From NCBI GenBank assembly GCA_938020505.1, contig CALIHR010000052.1, forward strand, positions 62,001 through 126,000: a DNA stretch of 64,000 nt, written 5' to 3'. Made by a program: the position numbers and the translations under genes. The notes below the pieces were generated by a model. That model ran no database searches, was not told the DNA's origin, and saw nothing but the letters and a program-made list of their open reading frames with translations. Below are positions 61,393 through 64,000 of this stretch, in pieces (the stretch's first letter is position 1; every line of letters starts with the position of its first letter). The stretch comes from an uncultured Actinobaculum sp. Its GTDB lineage: Bacteria > Actinomycetota > Actinomycetes > Actinomycetales > Actinomycetaceae.

Positions 61393-64000
61393 TCACGCCC
61401 GCAGCGTGCGGAACGCGGCGGGTTCGGGCGGCAGAGCGAGGGCCTCCTGCGGGAGGCGCCCGCCCAGCGCGCCTCCCGGATCGGAGCGCCAGGCAACTGA
61501 GTACATGCCCACGCGCTCGCCCGGCATGAGGTCGTTGCAGCGCTCGTCGCTGTCAATCTCTTGCGGGGAGGACTGCCTGACCCTGATGCAGTACCTGACC
61601 GGCCTCAGCCCGACGTCGTCGATCTTCACCGAGTTCTTCGAGAAATCGACGGACTTCGACTTCTTGATGCCGCTTCCCGTTATGGTGTATTCGCCGGAGG
61701 ACCCGTTGTGCGAGCCTCCGCTCCACGTGCAGACGACGTCGTCGTCGCCGGGCTCCTCCCAACCGCAGGAGAACGTGTCCGGCGGCGTCGGCTTGCCGTA
61801 GGGGACGACGGCGTTGGACGAGGAGACGAGGCTCGTGCGGTTCTCCGAGACGGTGCGGGCCCGGAACTGAAGCTTGACGCTCTGTCCGTTGGGCAGGCCG
61901 CGAACGACCTGGCCCCCGCCGTTGATCCGGTTCCAGGAGCCTCCGCCGTTGGTCGAATACTCGTAGACGAGCTCAGACTCCCTCCAGCCGTTGGTCGCGG
62001 ACCCGCGGGGCGCGTTCGTGATGCTCACCTCGCCCGAGGTTCCCGTCGCCTCGATGCGGCCTCCCGCGGGCGCGCTGAGCGACCCCAGGATCCGAACGGA
62101 GCCGGCGTTTGCGGACGTGGACGAGTTCGGGTTCTTGCTGTTGTAGGCCGTGACGGTGAAGCTCACGGGCTGGCTCGAGTAGGCGATGTCCATGACCACC
62201 GAATTCTTGTTGCCCGCGACCGTCACGTTCTCCCCCGTGCTCGCCTGCACGGTGTAGGACTCGATCGCTCTGCCGTTGCTCGGCGCGCTCGTCCAGCGGA
62301 CGGTCGCCTGGCCCTTGCCGTCGCTGCCCGATTTGTTCACCGACGTGTTCTCGACATTCGCCGAGAAGGCGCCGGGGCGGCCGAAGGGCGTGACGGGGGC
62401 CGAGGGCGCGGACGGCTCGGACTTCCCCTGCCTGTTCGTCGCCACGAGGGTCGCTTGAACCGAAGTCCCGTTGGGGACCCGGACGGTCGCCGACGTCGCG
62501 CCTGGGGCAAGCTGCACAGACTGCCCCGGGGTGACGTTGAGCGTGAGGGCCGTCACCGGGCTGCCGTCGGAAGACACGCGGTTCCACGAGAAGGTGACGC
62601 TTCCGTCGCCGGGAGTCGCCGTCAGGCCCGCCGGCCGGTTGGGCACGATGTCCATGAGCACGGGCGCCGACCGCGTGGGAGTCGAAGCGCCGACGGCGTT
62701 GTACGCCGTGACCTCGAATACGTGGTCGATGCCGAGAGTCCGCCCGTCCAGCTGGCATTGGGTGACCGCGCCGCAATGCTTCTCATCGCCCTGCGTCACG
62801 TCGCGGACCACGACGTCGGTCACGGGCGAGCCGTTGAAGTCGATGACCTTCCACATGACCGTCGCGGAGTTCTTGTTGGTCACCCGCGCGCCGAGGATCT
62901 GCACCGGAGACGGCTTGCCCAAAACCGAGAGCTTGAACTGGCCGCGCACCGACCTTTCGGGCAGCCCCGTCGCGTCCATGAGCTGGTAGGAGACGTAAAT
63001 CTCCCCCGTCACGTCGGGCGGAATCGACACGGAGACGACGGTTCCCGAGGAGGAGGCCTTGACTCCCCCGACCTTGCTCGAGACCGTCGGCTGGCCGGCT
63101 ATCGACAGGGGCTTGTCCGGGAAGGGGTTGACGGCGAACTTGGACACGTCGACCTTCACCGTGCTCCCCGCCTTCACGGTCTCCTCGTAGGAGGCGACCT
63201 GGATGAGCGGCCTGTCCGTCTTGACGATCGTCACGGGAACCTGGCCCTTGACCGAATTGTGCCCGTCGCTGATGGACACCTCCACGGCCCCCGCGGAGCC
63301 CGGCTGCGAATCGGCGTCGGCCTTGACCGAGAGCACGGACCCGGAGACCTTGGCGTCGATCCCCTTCGGAGCCCTGACCACCTTGTACGTGAAGTCCTTC
63401 GGATCGTCGCCCCGGTCTTGGTCGGTCGTCATCGCCGCCAGGTTCGCCGAAACGGGCTTCGTCGATCCGGCCTCGACCTGCACGGGCGTCGGCGTGAACT
63501 CCGGCGGACGGTTGCCGGACGGCTTGACCTCGACCGGAAGCTGCAGGGTCCTCACCAGGCCGCTGCCGTCGTTGCGGTCCTTTCCGTCCGTGACCTCGAG
63601 GGTGATCATCGTCGGACCGGAAAAGTCCGGCTGCGAGGTGAAGGTGATCGTCCGATCGTCCGTGTAGAGGGGGTCGCCGTTCCATCCGACAGAGGCGGCC
63701 ACCTTGCTGGGGTCGGTCATGATGACGGACCTGCCCGAGCGCGTGAGGATGTAGTCGTTGATTTTGATCTTCTTCGGCTTTCCGGCCTCGGCGACGATCG
63801 TCTTCGACGTGTCGACGACGGGCTCGGTCTGCCTGGCCGGGGGCACGCGCACGACGGCGGCCGATTCCATCCCCGTCGAATCCTTGACTTTGTAGAGGAC
63901 GATCCGCGCCTTGTCGGAGGTCTTGATGGTCAAGGACTTGTCGGAGTTGACGGTCACGCCCTCGTCGTCGGACTCGACCTTCTCGTCGTAGACGTCGCCG
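61393..64000 (-). CDS. Large Ig-like/fibronectin type III surface protein, C-terminal part (runs off the right edge)
   Basis: About 869 residues are visible, and the frame is open at the edge. From the N-terminal side, cadherin/Ig-like modules (for example NRPPEFTPTPVQVEAG and several VTxxDGHN or DGKDR segments) fill the first half. Three or four Fn3 modules follow (PNRPAGLTATPGDGSVTFSW is a clear A-B strand start), and the last 100 residues form a cysteine-containing domain (FSCGW, VVCTW, YCIRV, RCNDL). No sortase motif or membrane helix lies at the C-terminus, so any anchor must be N-terminal, outside the window. It matches the fn3 gene of the PFNA cluster. Operon position is first among the visible genes. 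Confidence 0.88.
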   Translation of the reverse strand, partial: GDVYDEKVESDDEGVTVNSDKSLTIKTSDKARIVLYKVKDSTGMESAAVVRVPPARQTEPVVDTSKTIVAEAGKPKKIKINDYILTRSGRSVIMTDPSKVAASVGWNGDPLYTDDRTITFTSQPDFSGPTMITLEVTDGKDRNDGSGLVRTLQLPVEVKPSGNRPPEFTPTPVQVEAGSTKPVSANLAAMTTDQDRGDDPKDFTYKVVRAPKGIDAKVSGSVLSVKADADSQPGSAGAVEVSISDGHNSVKGQVPVTIVKTDRPLIQVASYEETVKAGSTVKVDVSKFAVNPFPDKPLSIAGQPTVSSKVGGVKASSSGTVVSVSIPPDVTGEIYVSYQLMDATGLPERSVRGQFKLSVLGKPSPVQILGARVTNKNSATVMWKVIDFNGSPVTDVVVRDVTQGDEKHCGAVTQCQLDGRTLGIDHVFEVTAYNAVGASTPTRSAPVLMDIVPNRPAGLTATPGDGSVTFSWNRVSSDGSPVTALTLNVTPGQSVQLAPGATSATVRVPNGTSVQATLVATNRQGKSEPSAPSAPVTPFGRPGAFSANVENTSVNKSGSDGKGQATVRWTSAPSNGRAIESYTVQASTGENVTVAGNKNSVVMDIAYSSQPVSFTVTAYNSKNPNSSTSANAGSVRILGSLSAPAGGRIEATGTSGEVSITNAPRGSATNGWRESELVYEYSTNGGGSWNRINGGGQVVRGLPNGQSVKLQFRARTVSENRTSLVSSSNAVVPYGKPTPPDTFSCGWEEPGDDDVVCTWSGGSHNGSSGEYTITGSGIKKSKSVDFSKNSVKIDDVGLRPVRYCIRVRQSSPQEIDSDERCNDLMPGERVGMYSVAWRSDPGGALGGRLPQEALALPPEPAAFRTLRA

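Overview
The window is high-GC DNA from an actinobacterium. The markers are a type VII secretion locus, an HspR/HAIR-controlled dnaK operon, MerR-type HspR, FHA/PP2C/Ser-Thr kinase signalling genes and many lipobox proteins. I infer a member of the Actinomycetaceae or a close relative. That family assignment rests on gene content, not on a phylogenetic marker. Genes are dense, and most operons overlap by ATGA or TGATG junctions.

Layout. 1-3300: the 5' two-thirds of the ATPase-1 half of clpB, preceded by a HAIR operator, then a lipoprotein gene and a Nei-type DNA glycosylase. 3323-13193: a compact type VII secretion locus, with eccC divergent from eccD, a second eccD, eccB and mycP. 13194-18554: a decayed IS3-type transposase fragment, a low-GC orphan protein, and a convergent two-gene operon whose products look like degenerate WXG-type secreted proteins. 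19192-25931: a 57-residue helical protein, gluQ, a large secreted endonuclease/exonuclease/phosphatase-fold nuclease, a broken ABC exporter gene and rlmC. 26311-30424: dnaK-grpE-dnaJ-hspR with a second HAIR operator upstream. 30883-35140: four consecutive lipoproteins, two of them clear paralogues. 35172-40218: a DUF1684 protein, tRNA-Arg(ACG), a decayed XRE/ImmA pair, and a low-GC three-gene cassette of unknown function. 40387-43007: a manganese-type ABC uptake operon with a palindromic operator. 43076-49561: a frameshifted surface-protein gene, a HAD phosphatase, a TetR regulator, a pair of paralogous lipoproteins and an AGCS amino-acid:cation symporter. About 49800-49989: a gene-free stretch that reads like a small RNA. 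49994-64000: a single-direction signalling and surface operon, consisting of a large Ig/Fn3 protein, MoxR, DUF58, a transglutaminase-fold membrane protein, RDD-FHA, PP2C, FHA and a Ser/Thr kinase, then a nearby FHA-HTH gene.

How the parts fit. HspR, encoded at the end of the dnaK operon, should bind both HAIR sites and so control clpB and dnaK together. EccC, the two EccD proteins, EccB and MycP would form the secretion machine. The nearby orphan protein and the two-gene operon are the best local candidates for its substrates. The last cluster matches in content the actinobacterial kinase/Fn3/AAA/DUF58/transglutaminase cluster described in bifidobacteria as PFNA. There a kinase-phosphatase pair with FHA readers probably controls a MoxR-assembled surface complex.

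Least-explained items: the small-RNA candidate with three CCTCC motifs, the paired EccD proteins, the degenerate-WXG operon, the transglutaminase lacking its cysteine, the kinase with an Fn3-like ectodomain, and the low-GC cassette at 38497-40218.
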